64,000 nucleotides of DNA from Porticoccus sp. W117 (GTDB lineage: Bacteria > Pseudomonadota > Gammaproteobacteria > Pseudomonadales > Porticoccaceae), in assembly GCF_030341905.1 (NCBI RefSeq), contig NZ_JATAAF010000001.1:248001-312000 (forward strand), given 5' to 3'. The notes under the pieces were generated by a model, which was not told the DNA's origin, did no database searches, and saw nothing but the letters and a program-made list of their open reading frames with translations. This document shows positions 19,301 to 27,507 of this stretch, piece after piece (position 1 is the first letter of the stretch; each line of letters starts with the position of its first letter). The translations under genes were made by a program, and so were the position numbers.

Positions 19301-19566
19301 GCCAGGCTCTCGTTGCCGTAGGTTTTGATTTCCTTGATGCCCTCCACGGATTTGAGCTCGGTTTCCATGGGTTTGATCAGCAAACGCACCGCGTCTTCCG
19401 GCGAAATACCGTCGTGAAATACCGACACAATCACAAAGGGCGCGTTGACGTTGGGAGCCACTTCCAGAGTCATCATCCTCTGGGAGGCAAAGCCAGCAAG
19501 CAGGATAAAGGCCAGTATGGAAAGGGTTGCCCTGGAATGGCTGATGGCTTTGTCGAGCAGTTTCAT
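16372..19566 (-). CDS. RND (AcrB/HAE1-type) efflux permease
   Basis: A 1064-residue inner-membrane proton-driven exporter with twelve helices. The N-terminal helix (ATLSILAFILLAGF), two large periplasmic loops and TM4 with LGMLIDGAIVVVEYADRQ are visible. Only the first of the two TM4 aspartates of AcrB is present (IDG instead of VDD), as in a distinct branch of RND pumps. It works with the adaptor at 19563-20669. No outer-membrane channel gene is in the operon, so a TolC-type protein encoded elsewhere must serve. Substrates are unknown. Coupled by ATGA to both neighbours. Confidence 0.93.
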   Translation of the reverse strand: MKLLDKAISHSRATLSILAFILLAGFASQRMMTLEVAPNVNAPFVIVSVFHDGISPEDAVRLLIKPMETELKSVEGIKEIKTYGNESLATAVIEFEIERDSDAAIQDVRVAMDRAQAKFPADTEEPVVQEASASKEPTLVITFSGKGVLERELFQIARRYQDKIEALPSVLEANLSGSREEVVEAVIDQSRLERYNLRAEELYQAVVNNNRLIPAGEYDTAQGRFGVKVPALIETRQDVYSLPLRFDDQGVVTLGDVAEVRRTFKDANGFSHINGKSTIALTVSKRDKFNEIDTAEAIKAVIDEGRDALPASVEIIYVFDRSEFSYQMISELSGNILTAMVLVLIIVVAALGLRSGLLVGFGIPFSLMGSAIILQMIGYSFNFMVAFGLLLALGMLIDGAIVVVEYADRQRSLGKSMKESYLIAVGRMRLPVMSSTATTLLVFLPLMLWPGTTGEFMGYLPVTVFAVLVWSLIYALFFSPVLGTLIGRAQKTHRTVEATQSDSAWPQKLTRFGRGYASLVGAFVRQPVAVFVSAIVLLFVVFAIYGQFGRGAMFFTETENNYGMGAVRAKGNLSVAEREKLTTQVEQILLSVPEVKAVYSASGGTGVGDNGSTRYRDEVAEVLIELVDASERERSSREVFASVREATANMPGMYFTADPVEGGPPTGRDVQLQLASANQDKLFATARMIRRHLEENVEGLRDIEDTTPQPGIEWEITLDRAQAAMHGVNVTLVGQMVQMITNGVLLGKYRPDDAEDEVDIRVRYPNSDRSLSALENIRVTTAQGPVPVASFVKLVPQQKVDSIQRIDLEQVAFVRANTLEGVLADTKVKEVQQWLETVDIDPAVQVSFRGANEEQAESGQFLATAGMMALFLMLIMMVMQFNSFYQAFLILSAVIMSTAGVLLGLVFSQQPFSIIMTGVGIIALAGIVVNNNIVLIDTYNHLRRDRPDMSPFEAAHLSAVLRLRPVLLTTVTTVVGLMPLANGFSVDFLQRTAGFGGAVTSWWTPLASAIVDGLVFSTLLTLLVTPALIVMPQQLKRWFSKGEDKPEPYSGKPDDSRPAGIGIS

Positions 19567-20669
19567 GACGCTGGCGACTCCGCAGTAACCACCTCACCAG
19601 CGGCTTTTTCAGCGCCACTGTCAACGACGTTTGCCTGCACCTGTTCGCCGTTGGCGACATACTCCTGGCCCACGGTAATCAGCAGAGCCTTATCCGGCAA
19701 ACCGAGTACCCATACGCCGCCGCTGTCATCGCCGACAATCTGGACTTCCTGAAATTGCACCCGGTAGCTGTCGTCCAGCAGGCGCACACCGATTTCGCCG
19801 CTGTCCCCCAGGCCAAGCACGCTGGAGGGAATACGCTGGGCCAACAATTCTCTGGAAGACACCTTGAACTGGGCGGTGAGCCCGGCCCGGAGGCGGCTGT
19901 CTGCGTTGTCGATGGTGGCTTCAATACGATAAGTGCGGGTGGCGGAGGAGGCCTGCTGCCCCAGGTAGGTAATCTCACCGCTTGCCCGGCTGCCGTCCAC
20001 CAGCTCCACTTCTGCGGAGCTGCCCAGAGAAACTTTCTGCACTTGCTGTTCAGACACCTGGGCCATCACTTTCAGGGGTGAGATCTCCAACAACTGGCCA
20101 CAGCTGTCACCGCGATTCATAAAGTCGCCGATTTCCACTGGGCGGGTTTCCACCACACCGGCAAACGGGGCGCGAATTTCGGTGTTTTGCAAATCCAGTT
20201 GGCGTCTTTTCAGATCAGCGCGGGCGCGCTCCAGACCGCTTTTGGCTTCGGCAATAGCCAGTTCCGATTGCAACCCTTGCTGCTTGAGCTTGGCGACTCC
20301 CTCGTGACGCAATTGCGCCTCTTTCAGGGCGGCGCTGGCCTCGTCCAGGCGTTGCTGACGATCTTCCACCGCCAGGCGACAAACCACATCTCCGGCGTCC
20401 ACCTGCTGTCCCCGTTGCGCTGGCACGGCGACAACCCGGCCGGATACTTCCGCACGCAGATCCACAGCCCGATTGGGCTCGGTGCGGCCGCGGGCACTAA
20501 AGCGGCTGGCATAGGGTTGAGCGTTAAACCACTGGGCGGTGACCAGAGTGCGCTGGTTGTCAGCGCTGTCGGCTTTCTCCTCTACTTGCGGGGCCTTCCA
20601 CATGCCCGTGACAAACCACAACAGAGTCGCCAGAAAAACCACCAGCGCAATACGAACATTCTTGCTCAC
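19563..20669 (-). CDS. RND periplasmic adaptor (membrane fusion protein)
   Basis: A 368-residue adaptor. The N-terminal signal anchor VRIALVVFLATLLWFVTGMW is followed by a lipoyl half (AEVSGRVVAVPAQRGQQVDAGDVVCRLA), a coiled-coil hairpin (LDEASAALKEAQLRHEG...RADLKRRQLDLQN), the second lipoyl half (IRAPFAGVVETRPVEIGDF) and a beta-barrel. It bridges pump and outer-membrane channel. The longer frame starts at 20720. GTG at 20669 is preferred, with AGGAG seven bases upstream; a TTG one codon earlier is possible. It is the first gene of the five-gene operon. Confidence 0.9.
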   Translation of the reverse strand: MSKNVRIALVVFLATLLWFVTGMWKAPQVEEKADSADNQRTLVTAQWFNAQPYASRFSARGRTEPNRAVDLRAEVSGRVVAVPAQRGQQVDAGDVVCRLAVEDRQQRLDEASAALKEAQLRHEGVAKLKQQGLQSELAIAEAKSGLERARADLKRRQLDLQNTEIRAPFAGVVETRPVEIGDFMNRGDSCGQLLEISPLKVMAQVSEQQVQKVSLGSSAEVELVDGSRASGEITYLGQQASSATRTYRIEATIDNADSRLRAGLTAQFKVSSRELLAQRIPSSVLGLGDSGEIGVRLLDDSYRVQFQEVQIVGDDSGGVWVLGLPDKALLITVGQEYVANGEQVQANVVDSGAEKAAGEVVTAESPAS

Positions 20670-20939
20670 CAACCATCTCCTGACAATAAGTCCCTGAGAA
20701 ATAAAGAAAAAGCCAGCCACTGGCTAGCATTATGGCGACAATACTAAACCAATAAAGGCAATTACGGAATAGCTGTTCTGGAATAAAAAAGCAGAAAATC
20801 GTAAACCCCGAATTCCGCGGCCCAAGCAAACAACACCCCTTAGGGGGATAAACGCCTGAAACTCCCCGCTCCTTGGCCTATGATTTCATAGTTGTGGGGA
20901 TATTTATGGTTTTGTATCTGATTCATTAAGGGGTCTGCG

Positions 20940-22187
20940 ATGAAAACAATAATCAACAGTTTGGTTATCTTCTGCTGCTTTGCGGCACAGGGCTGCACCG
21001 CTCATAGCGATGCACCAGGCAACCAGGTGCAAACCGCCCCTGCGGCGGGCACGGTAGCGATTCAGCAAAAGAAAACCTATGGCTTTGACCAAGACGGGGT
21101 CTATATAAGCAACCAATTCGATGGCGCCCGCCTCAACAATGCGGTGCGTTTGGCAGCAAACCGCTATCAGCTAACGATTGAGCCTGAAAATATCCCTGTA
21201 AACAGCAGCTCTTATTTCGCCTTTCAGGTGTGGAGTGACAAACCAAAAACCGTTGAATTGAACATTAAATACACTGCACACAAACATCGCTATATCCCCA
21301 AAATCAGCCGAGACGGCAAAAACTGGCAACCAGTAGACGGTGTGGTGGCTTCCGAAGGGGACACATTGATTACCCTTAATGTGCAAGCAGAACAACAAAA
21401 GACCTGGCTTGCCGCTCAAGAAGTTACCTCCTCCAGCGATACCTACTAATGGCTGGGTGATTTGATGTCATCCCGCAAATACCTGAAAAAATCCGTTGCC
21501 GGGAAAAGCGTTATGGGGCGGGATATTTTTGTGGTGTCATCAGAGCCAGATTCCGCTAAGCCGTCGCTGGTATTGATTGCCAGGCAACACCCGCCGGAAA
21601 TACCAGGGGGAACCATTGGCTTTGAAGCCTTCTTTGAGGAAGTGGTTTCTGACTCGGACATTGCCAAAGCATTCCGCTCCAGATTCAACCTCTATGTATT
21701 CCCCTTGCTGAACCCCGATGGCGCTGACGAAGGGCAATGGCGCCACAATGCCAACGGCGCTGATCTAAATCGGGACTGGGTCGACTTTACCCAGCCGGAA
21801 ACACGCACCGCCAGAGACTTTATCGTCGACAAAGTGGAAAAAGAGGGCAAAGAAATCTGGTTTGGCGCAGATTTTCACACCTCTTATTCTGGCCCCTACC
21901 TGCTGATCTACCAACTGGAAAACGAACGCAAGGTAAAAACCCGCATCATCCCCAACTTGATTAAAGAATCTACCGGCAGCGACGGAGAAATTGCTCGCTA
22001 CAGCCGCAGAGATCAAGAGCTGCCTTATTGCTACAACTGGTTCTTCCAGGCGTTTGCTGCAGAAGCGGTTACTTATGAAGATGGCGATGAGGTGGATAGA
22101 AGCATTATCCGCACCAGGGGAAGAACCTATGCCAAAAACCTGATGAAGGTTATGCTGGATCAACTCAACACTCTGGCCCCTGAATAA
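20940..22187 (+). pseudogene. M14 metallocarboxypeptidase split by an in-frame stop
   Basis: Two open stretches (20940-21449 and 21462-22187) lie in the same frame, separated only by TAA at 21447-21449. Together they read as one protein of about 415 residues. It starts with a lipoprotein-like signal (FCCFAAQGC), then a beta-sandwich domain typical of the M14 N-terminal domain (RLAANRYQLTIEPENIPVNSSSYFAFQVW), then the zinc peptidase domain: QHPPE (HxxE), LNPDGADEGQWRHN, GADLNRDW, FHTSY (zinc His) and VTYEDGD (catalytic Glu region). The linker WLGDLMSSRKYLKK continues the family's usual Y-WLD-L pattern across the stop. It may be a recent nonsense mutation, a sequencing error, or a separately started catalytic half without an export signal. 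Catalytic residues are intact. Confidence 0.8.
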
Positions 22188-22263
22188 CAAACACGGGGTG
22201 GAATGGCTGCAAGCGATATCCGCCCTGCTATCCAACCTGCTCAGATAAAATGGCAGGCGCTAC

Positions 22264-22932
22264 TCAACTCAAGGCCATCTCCAGCGGCTTGTCTTCAACC
22301 GCCAAAGCACCCAACTCGTAGTTCAAGTAGATCAACCGTTCTGCCAGTTTCTCCGCCTGGGCCGCCAGGCCGTGGAGCTGTTCAATAGAGCCGTCGCGCC
22401 CCAGGTTGGGTGTACTGTCATATGGTTTGGTGGCCAATTCGCTATCAGGGAATTTATGGCGATAGCAGTCGTTGCGCCAACGCAACACGTGAACCAACTG
22501 CTTGTAGAGGCAAATCTTGGTGGGTATATGAATTTCCTGGTGATAATCCAGGTCTCCCAGCTGGTCAAAATCCACCGCAAACACCGTTACCGGGCGGCCC
22601 TTTTCCGGGACACGCACAAAGTTGCCTCGGGGTTTGCGGGTCAGCTGGCCAATGTCACCAAAAATCTCACCAGCGTGCAGTTCGGTAAGCAATGTGGATT
22701 CATCGCGAGCCAGCACTTCCAACTCGCCGCGAACCAGGAAGTAGAGCCAACGATCAAGGCCACCTGGGCTGAGGACGATGTCGCCGGGCTCGAACAACAG
22801 TACCCTGGAGTGCTCCAGCAGCTGCTGGTATTGACTGTCATCCTGTTCACGAATTTCACGAAACAGGTGCAAAGAGGCAATGCGGCGCTGCAGTTCACCG
22901 TCCTCAACATCGGACGCGTTAAAAATTTTCAT
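22264..22932 (-). CDS. Cyclic-nucleotide-binding domain protein
   Basis: A 222-residue protein with a CAP-type cNMP-binding beta-roll (about 15-140): LFREIREQDDSQYQQLLEHSRVLLFEPGDIVLSPGG, LVRGELEVL and GEIFGDIGQLT. The C-terminal part is helical and shows no helix-turn-helix, so it is a sensor or effector rather than a CRP-type activator. The phosphate-cassette Arg of cAMP binders is not evident. The start at 22932 has AGGAG six bases upstream; the longer frame adds an Asn-rich stretch within the promoter. Divergent from the TonB-like gene, with a CRP site between them. Confidence 0.8.
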   Translation of the reverse strand: MKIFNASDVEDGELQRRIASLHLFREIREQDDSQYQQLLEHSRVLLFEPGDIVLSPGGLDRWLYFLVRGELEVLARDESTLLTELHAGEIFGDIGQLTRKPRGNFVRVPEKGRPVTVFAVDFDQLGDLDYHQEIHIPTKICLYKQLVHVLRWRNDCYRHKFPDSELATKPYDSTPNLGRDGSIEQLHGLAAQAEKLAERLIYLNYELGALAVEDKPLEMALS

Positions 22933-23068
22933 GGTTCTCCTGACAGGAAAAATATTATTGTTATTTGATATGGCATGTTGAGTTTGCACTCATACTAACT
23001 GCCTCTCGGGGAGAGGCCAAGACTCTCTTTTACAGCACAAGTTGGCAGCCTGTGGCACCCCAGGTATT

Positions 23069-23084
23069 TGTGACGCAGCTCACA
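23069..23084. promoter_or_regulatory. CRP/Vfr-type binding site
   Basis: TGTGACGCAGCTCACA is an exact TGTGA-N6-TCACA palindrome. It lies 137 bp upstream of the cNMP-binding gene start (22932, minus) and 122 bp upstream of the TonB-like gene start (23207, plus), so it could regulate either or both. The rest of 22933-23206 holds no gene. Confidence 0.8.
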
Positions 23085-23206
23085 CATTAAACAAAAAGCC
23101 CCTCACTTTTTAACGATAGCCTATTCTGCCCATCACTCCCGAAGTGGTAATTTTGCATTAGATAAAAACAACATCAAATACTTTATTACTATTTGGGCAG
23201 GGTAAA

Positions 23207-24415
23207 ATGAAGAATTCACGTTTACTGTCACTGCTGGCGGCCTGTGTCGTTTCGCTGTGCAGCAATTTTAGTATGGCGGACGCCAGCAGCCTGATACTCA
23301 ATGGCGCATCCAGCTATCGAGACCTGGGCAACGATAAATTCCTGGCCGCGCTGTATCTGGAACTGCCCAGCAACAATTACGAAAACATTATCTCCACCAC
23401 CACCGCCAAACGCATGGAAATGCGCCTGACCAGCAGTTATTCCAAGCGCCGCTGGGTCAACTTGTGGATGCAGAGCATTGCCATCAGCAACAGCAACAAA
23501 ACCTTCAACAGCCTGGCGGAGCCTCTGGTCGAACTGTTCAATCAGCAGAAAGGAGGCCTTGAGCCCGGTGATATCGTCTCCATCCAGATGACTGGTGACC
23601 GCTGCAGCTACCAGGTGAATGGTGTCACCCTGGCGGAAGACTTACCCGGTGGCTTGTTTAACCTGTTCGCCAACGCCTGGATCGGCAAGGCCCCTCCCAG
23701 CACCGATTTCCGCAATGCCATGCTGGGTAAAGACGTCGATACCGACGCACTGCACGCTCAGCTGGCACAAATTCAACCCGGCGAAGCCCGTATCAATGCG
23801 ATCACTGAGTGGATTGCTCCACCGGAGCCTGAGATCGACGAGGGCCAGCTACTGGCAGAGCAGAAGGCCGCTGAAGAAGCCGCTGCCCTGGCAGCTGCGG
23901 AAGCCGAAAAAGAGCGTACCCTGGAAAACGACGCCCTGCCCACCCACGCCATGTTGGTACCAAGTGCAGAGCCTGATGCAACTGCTATCGCCCTGGCCGC
24001 TGCCAAAAAGTTTGTTGAACAACAGACAGTCGAACAAGCCGCAGAGCCGGAAATAGATGCTGAGAGCGTCGCAGCTGCCGAGGAAGTAGCCGAAGAGGAA
24101 TTCTCGGTATCTTCCGCGTTGGCGGTAAAAGACTATATACGCGGTGCCAAGAAGCAGATACACAAATCCCTGAGATACCCGAACCACGCTCAACAACGAG
24201 GTTACCAAGGGCAAGTGCGCCTGACTATTGAGGTGGATCGCAACGGCGAATTAGTTAACGTCGCTGCGGCAGAACAAAGCCCTCACAAGACTCTTGACCG
24301 AGCAGCCATCCGCGCCGTTAAAAAAGCCGCGCCCTACGAACCGCTGCCTCAGGAAATTATCGACGAAACCCTGAGTCTGACGATCCCGTTCAAATTCACT
24401 CTGGTTGAACGATAA
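23207..24415 (+). CDS. Chalcone-isomerase-like / TonB C-terminal fusion protein
   Basis: A 402-residue exported protein. Signal peptide about 1-26 (LLSLLAACVVSLCSNFSMADA). A chalcone-isomerase-like domain at about 28-190 has SLILNGASSYRDLG, KFLAALYLELP, AKRMEMRL, GDIVSIQM and NAWIGKAPPSTDFRNAMLG. An Ala/Glu-rich, probably helical linker runs about 205-305. A TonB C-terminal domain at about 315-400 has QIHKSLRYPNHAQQRGYQGQVRLTIEVDRNGEL and LPQEIIDETLSLTIPFKF. Ordinary TonB proteins keep an uncleaved N-terminal anchor, but here a cleavable signal is predicted, so it may be free in the periplasm. No exbB/exbD is nearby. Possibly it links lipid binding to an envelope partner. Confidence 0.85.
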   Translation: MKNSRLLSLLAACVVSLCSNFSMADASSLILNGASSYRDLGNDKFLAALYLELPSNNYENIISTTTAKRMEMRLTSSYSKRRWVNLWMQSIAISNSNKTFNSLAEPLVELFNQQKGGLEPGDIVSIQMTGDRCSYQVNGVTLAEDLPGGLFNLFANAWIGKAPPSTDFRNAMLGKDVDTDALHAQLAQIQPGEARINAITEWIAPPEPEIDEGQLLAEQKAAEEAAALAAAEAEKERTLENDALPTHAMLVPSAEPDATAIALAAAKKFVEQQTVEQAAEPEIDAESVAAAEEVAEEEFSVSSALAVKDYIRGAKKQIHKSLRYPNHAQQRGYQGQVRLTIEVDRNGELVNVAAAEQSPHKTLDRAAIRAVKKAAPYEPLPQEIIDETLSLTIPFKFTLVER

Positions 24416-24429
24416 GCGCTGATCCCATT

Positions 24430-24465
24430 GACTCATGGGGCTACAATAGCCCCATGAGTCTTTTT
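24430..24465 (+). terminator. Hairpin with T-run containing the selO start codon
   Basis: GACTCATGGGGCT (24430-24442), a five-base loop and AGCCCCATGAGTC (24448-24460) form a perfect 13-bp stem followed by five T. This has the form of an intrinsic terminator for the upstream gene, yet the ATG of selO (24454-24456) is inside its 3' arm and the T-run encodes codons 3-4. Confidence 0.9.
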
Positions 24466-25908
24466 CCCGCCGCCAATATTTACCAACCCCTGCATCAGTT
24501 GGGTGAGCCTTTTTATTCCGAAGTGCCCCCCCAGGGTTTACGCAACCCGGCATTGGTACACACTTCAGCATCCGCCGCCGAACTGCTGCAACTATCACCG
24601 CAACAGCTGGCCAGCGACGAATTTCTGCACCTGGCCAGCGGCAACAGCTACTTCCAACCCTGCCCACCCCTGGCCACCGTTTACAGCGGCCACCAGTTTG
24701 GCGTTTATGTACCGCAGCTGGGGGATGGCCGGGCCATGTCCCTGGGAACCGTAAAAGGGCCAGATGGCGAATGGGAAATGCAACTCAAAGGCGCGGGCCA
24801 GACCCCCTACTCCCGCTTTGGTGATGGTCGCGCAGTGATGCGCTCCACCATCCGCGAATACCTGTGCAGCGAAGCCATGCACGGCCTGGGGATTGCCACC
24901 ACCCGCGGGCTGTCCATCACCACCGGCAGCGACAAAGTACAGCGGGAAACCGTAGAGCCGGCAGCGGTATTGATACGCTTGGCTCGCAGCCATGTTCGCT
25001 TTGGCTCTTTCGAGTTTTTCCATTACAACGGCCAACACCAGCGGGTAAAACAACTGGCGGACTATGTGATTGAACGCCACCACCCGGGTCTGCTGGGCGA
25101 ACAAGATCGCCATTACCGTTTTCTGGAACGCACCGTCACCGCTACCGCAGAAATGATCGCCCACTGGCAGGCGGTGGGTTTTACTCATGGGGTAATGAAC
25201 ACTGACAATATGTCCATTCTCGGTGACACCATCGACTACGGCCCCTTTGGTTTTATGGATGACTACCAACCGGGGTTTGTCTGCAATCATTCCGACGAGC
25301 GCGGTCGCTACGCTTTTAGTCGCCAACCCGCTATCGGCCTGTGGAACTGCAATGCCCTGGCCCACGCGCTGTCCAGTTTGGTGGACTCAGAGCAACTGAC
25401 CCAGGCATTGCAACAGTACGAGCCGGCTTTTTTGGACACTCTTGCAGAGCTGATGGCAGCCAAACTGGGGCTGAAAGAGCAACACACCAACGACGGTCAA
25501 CTGATCGACAGCCTGCTTGCCACCATGGCCGACAACAGTGTGGATTACACCCTGCTGTTTCGGCGTCTGTGTGATTTTGATAGCGAAAACGAAAAAATCG
25601 CCGAATTGTTCAACAATCCCGACGACTTTCGTAAATGGGCACAAGACTATCGACAACGTTTGCAACAACAGGATTGGCCACAACCCCAGCGTTGCGCCGC
25701 CATGAAAAAGGCCAACCCAAAGTACATATTGCGAAACTATCTGGCGGAAGTGGCCATTCGCAAGGCGGAAGACGAGCAGGATTACTCAGAAATCGACCGT
25801 TTGATTACCTTGCTGGCGTCACCCTTTGACGAACATCCAGAGTTGGAGCAGTACGCCGCGCAACCACCGGAGTGGGCTCAAGGACTTAGCCTCAGCTGCT
25901 CGTCGTAG
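24454..25908 (+). CDS. selO: Protein adenylyltransferase SelO (YdiU/UPF0061)
   Basis: A 484-residue pseudokinase that transfers AMP to proteins, as shown for bacterial SelO in redox stress. Visible features are QLKGAGQTPYSRFGDGRAVMRSTIREYLCSEAMHGLGI (nucleotide-handling Lys, Arg and Glu), GVMNTDNMSILGDTIDYGPFGFMD (metal-binding Asn/Asp) and the conserved end SLSCSS. No selenocysteine is used; the usual bacterial Cys is present. The start lies inside a terminator-like hairpin, so initiation may be limited or coupled to transcript structure. No other plausible start or ribosome-binding site was seen. Confidence 0.95.
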   Translation: MSLFPAANIYQPLHQLGEPFYSEVPPQGLRNPALVHTSASAAELLQLSPQQLASDEFLHLASGNSYFQPCPPLATVYSGHQFGVYVPQLGDGRAMSLGTVKGPDGEWEMQLKGAGQTPYSRFGDGRAVMRSTIREYLCSEAMHGLGIATTRGLSITTGSDKVQRETVEPAAVLIRLARSHVRFGSFEFFHYNGQHQRVKQLADYVIERHHPGLLGEQDRHYRFLERTVTATAEMIAHWQAVGFTHGVMNTDNMSILGDTIDYGPFGFMDDYQPGFVCNHSDERGRYAFSRQPAIGLWNCNALAHALSSLVDSEQLTQALQQYEPAFLDTLAELMAAKLGLKEQHTNDGQLIDSLLATMADNSVDYTLLFRRLCDFDSENEKIAELFNNPDDFRKWAQDYRQRLQQQDWPQPQRCAAMKKANPKYILRNYLAEVAIRKAEDEQDYSEIDRLITLLASPFDEHPELEQYAAQPPEWAQGLSLSCSS

Positions 25909-25926
25909 GCGGCGTTGCCCGCAAAA

Positions 25927-26988
25927 CTAGCTCGCAGGCCGATCCTCAGCAGCGCTCTCATCCCCCGCCCCCAGCATCAAACCGATCCAGCGGGTGGACT
26001 CGTTATTTTCCAGGGCAATCTTCACCATAATAGTGAGCGGGATGGACAACAGCATACCCACCATACCCAGAGCCCAACCCCAGAATACCAACGACAAAAA
26101 CACCACCAGCGCCGACAGGTTCAGTCCCTTACCCATTACTCTGGGCTCAACACCGTTGCCAACTATAGTGTTGATGGCCAGGTAACCCACCGCCGTCCAC
26201 AGGGCCGGGAATGGCCCCAGTTGCACCAGGGCCAACAAGGTCGGTGGCAACGCCGCCAGAATAGAGCCAACGGTGGGTACAAAATTCAGCAGGAACGCCA
26301 GCATGGCCCACATCACCGCGTAGTCCACGCCAATAATCAACAGCAGGATATAAGCCAGCAAACCGGTACCCAGACTGATCAGGGTTTTCAGGCCCATGTA
26401 GTTGTTGACCACCTTGCTAAAGCGCTCCAGGGCTTCCAGGGCACCGGTGCTGCCCCCTCTGGCGTGCACCAGCTTGGCGGCAAAACCCGCCTCTTCGGCG
26501 AGAATAAAAATCACCGTCAGCAAAATCATAAAAGCGTTGGCCATGGTGTCGCTAAAACCCGCCACCACATTGCCCGCCATCTTCATGGCCACACTGGGGT
26601 TAATCACTTCTTTTAGTTGCTGGGGATCGGCATTCACCCCCATACCCACCAGCCACTCAACCAACCCGGCAGACATTTCCTGCAGGCGGGCCTGATACTG
26701 TGGCAAGTCGTTATTGAAGTCCCTGACCGCACCGCCCACCACGGCGCCCACGGCAATACCCGCCAGCACCACAGAGAGAATAATCAAACAAATGGCAACC
26801 CCGGAAGGCACATTGCGAGCCCGCAGCCAACTAAGCAGCGGCGAACACAACATGGCGATAAACACCGAAAGCAAAAACGGCACCAGCAGAGAAGCCGCCT
26901 GCTTCATCCCCGCCACCACAATGACAAAAGCAGCGGTCAGTAATAAAAAGCGCGCTACTGGAGAAAGAGGTTCACCTTGAACAACCAT
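25927..26988 (-). CDS. AI-2E family transporter (PerM/TqsA-like)
   Basis: A 353-residue membrane protein with about eight helices. The N-terminal pair (FLLLTAAFVIVVAGMKQAASLLVPFLLSVFIAML), a cytoplasmic/periplasmic helical segment (about 90-150) and a C-terminal helical bundle with NFVPTVGSILAALPPTLLAL and GNGVEPRVMGKGLNLSALVVFLSLVFWGW are typical. Family members export autoinducer-2 or exchange ions/protons; the substrate here cannot be predicted. It converges with selO, 18 bp apart. Confidence 0.9.
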   Translation of the reverse strand: MVVQGEPLSPVARFLLLTAAFVIVVAGMKQAASLLVPFLLSVFIAMLCSPLLSWLRARNVPSGVAICLIILSVVLAGIAVGAVVGGAVRDFNNDLPQYQARLQEMSAGLVEWLVGMGVNADPQQLKEVINPSVAMKMAGNVVAGFSDTMANAFMILLTVIFILAEEAGFAAKLVHARGGSTGALEALERFSKVVNNYMGLKTLISLGTGLLAYILLLIIGVDYAVMWAMLAFLLNFVPTVGSILAALPPTLLALVQLGPFPALWTAVGYLAINTIVGNGVEPRVMGKGLNLSALVVFLSLVFWGWALGMVGMLLSIPLTIMVKIALENNESTRWIGLMLGAGDESAAEDRPAS

Positions 26989-27066
26989 AACGATTCCCTG
27001 AAATTCTGATTTCAGGGCAGTGTAGAGCAGTCAAAGGAAGTAGCCAACAGAGTCGGCGCTACTGAT

Positions 27067-27120
27067 GTAGGTCGGCCTTCAGGCCGTCAATGAAATTGTC
27101 GGGCTAAAGCCCGACCTACA
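27067..27120. repeat. GTAGGTCGGC palindromic repeat (copy 2)
   Basis: GTAGGTCGGCCTTCAGGCC is mirrored by GGGCTAAAGCCCGACCTAC, giving a hairpin with imperfect inner arms. It is related to the element at 13466-13541. Confidence 0.8.
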
Positions 27121-27134
27121 GTGAGCATATAATT

Positions 27135-27461
27135 TTAGCCAGCGACCAAGGAGTCCAGTATCTCAGCGATTTCAGTCATACCCTGCTCTGTAAACAACAG
27201 CCCTGTACCACCGGTATATTCTTCCTCGGTAAGCTCAGCACAACGCTGACGCACCGCTTCCAGTTCGCTGTCGTATTGAATGGGCATGCCGATAAACACA
27301 TCCCAGTCGCTTTCGCTGGCGGTGCCGTCCACCACCATTTGCAACAGAGTAATGACGTTGCTGCGTTCAATGCGGTACACGGGTGTGCCGATGCGAACAA
27401 ATACCCATAGGGTAATTGCCAGCACTGCCAGGGTCAGAATCAGGGTAACCAGGTAGCTCAC
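27135..27461 (-). CDS. Hypothetical single-span membrane protein
   Basis: A 108-residue protein with one N-terminal transmembrane helix (YLVTLILTLAVLAITLWVFVRI) and an acidic soluble domain (VITLLQMVVDGTASESDWDVFIGMPIQYDSELEAVRQRCAELTEEEY). The family is not named here; similar short proteins with the sequence DWDVFxxxPI occur in gammaproteobacteria. It is flanked by palindromic repeats on both sides and is probably transcribed alone. Confidence 0.7.
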   Translation of the reverse strand: MSYLVTLILTLAVLAITLWVFVRIGTPVYRIERSNVITLLQMVVDGTASESDWDVFIGMPIQYDSELEAVRQRCAELTEEEYTGGTGLLFTEQGMTEIAEILDSLVAG

Positions 27462-27507
27462 ACCAGCTCCGCACGGAATGAAACGGTATGAGTGTAAACC
27501 ATTAGCC

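Noticed and set aside
24454-25908. Selenocysteine-containing SelO
   Set aside because: The end reads SCSS with ordinary Cys and a normal stop; no in-frame TGA or SECIS-like need.
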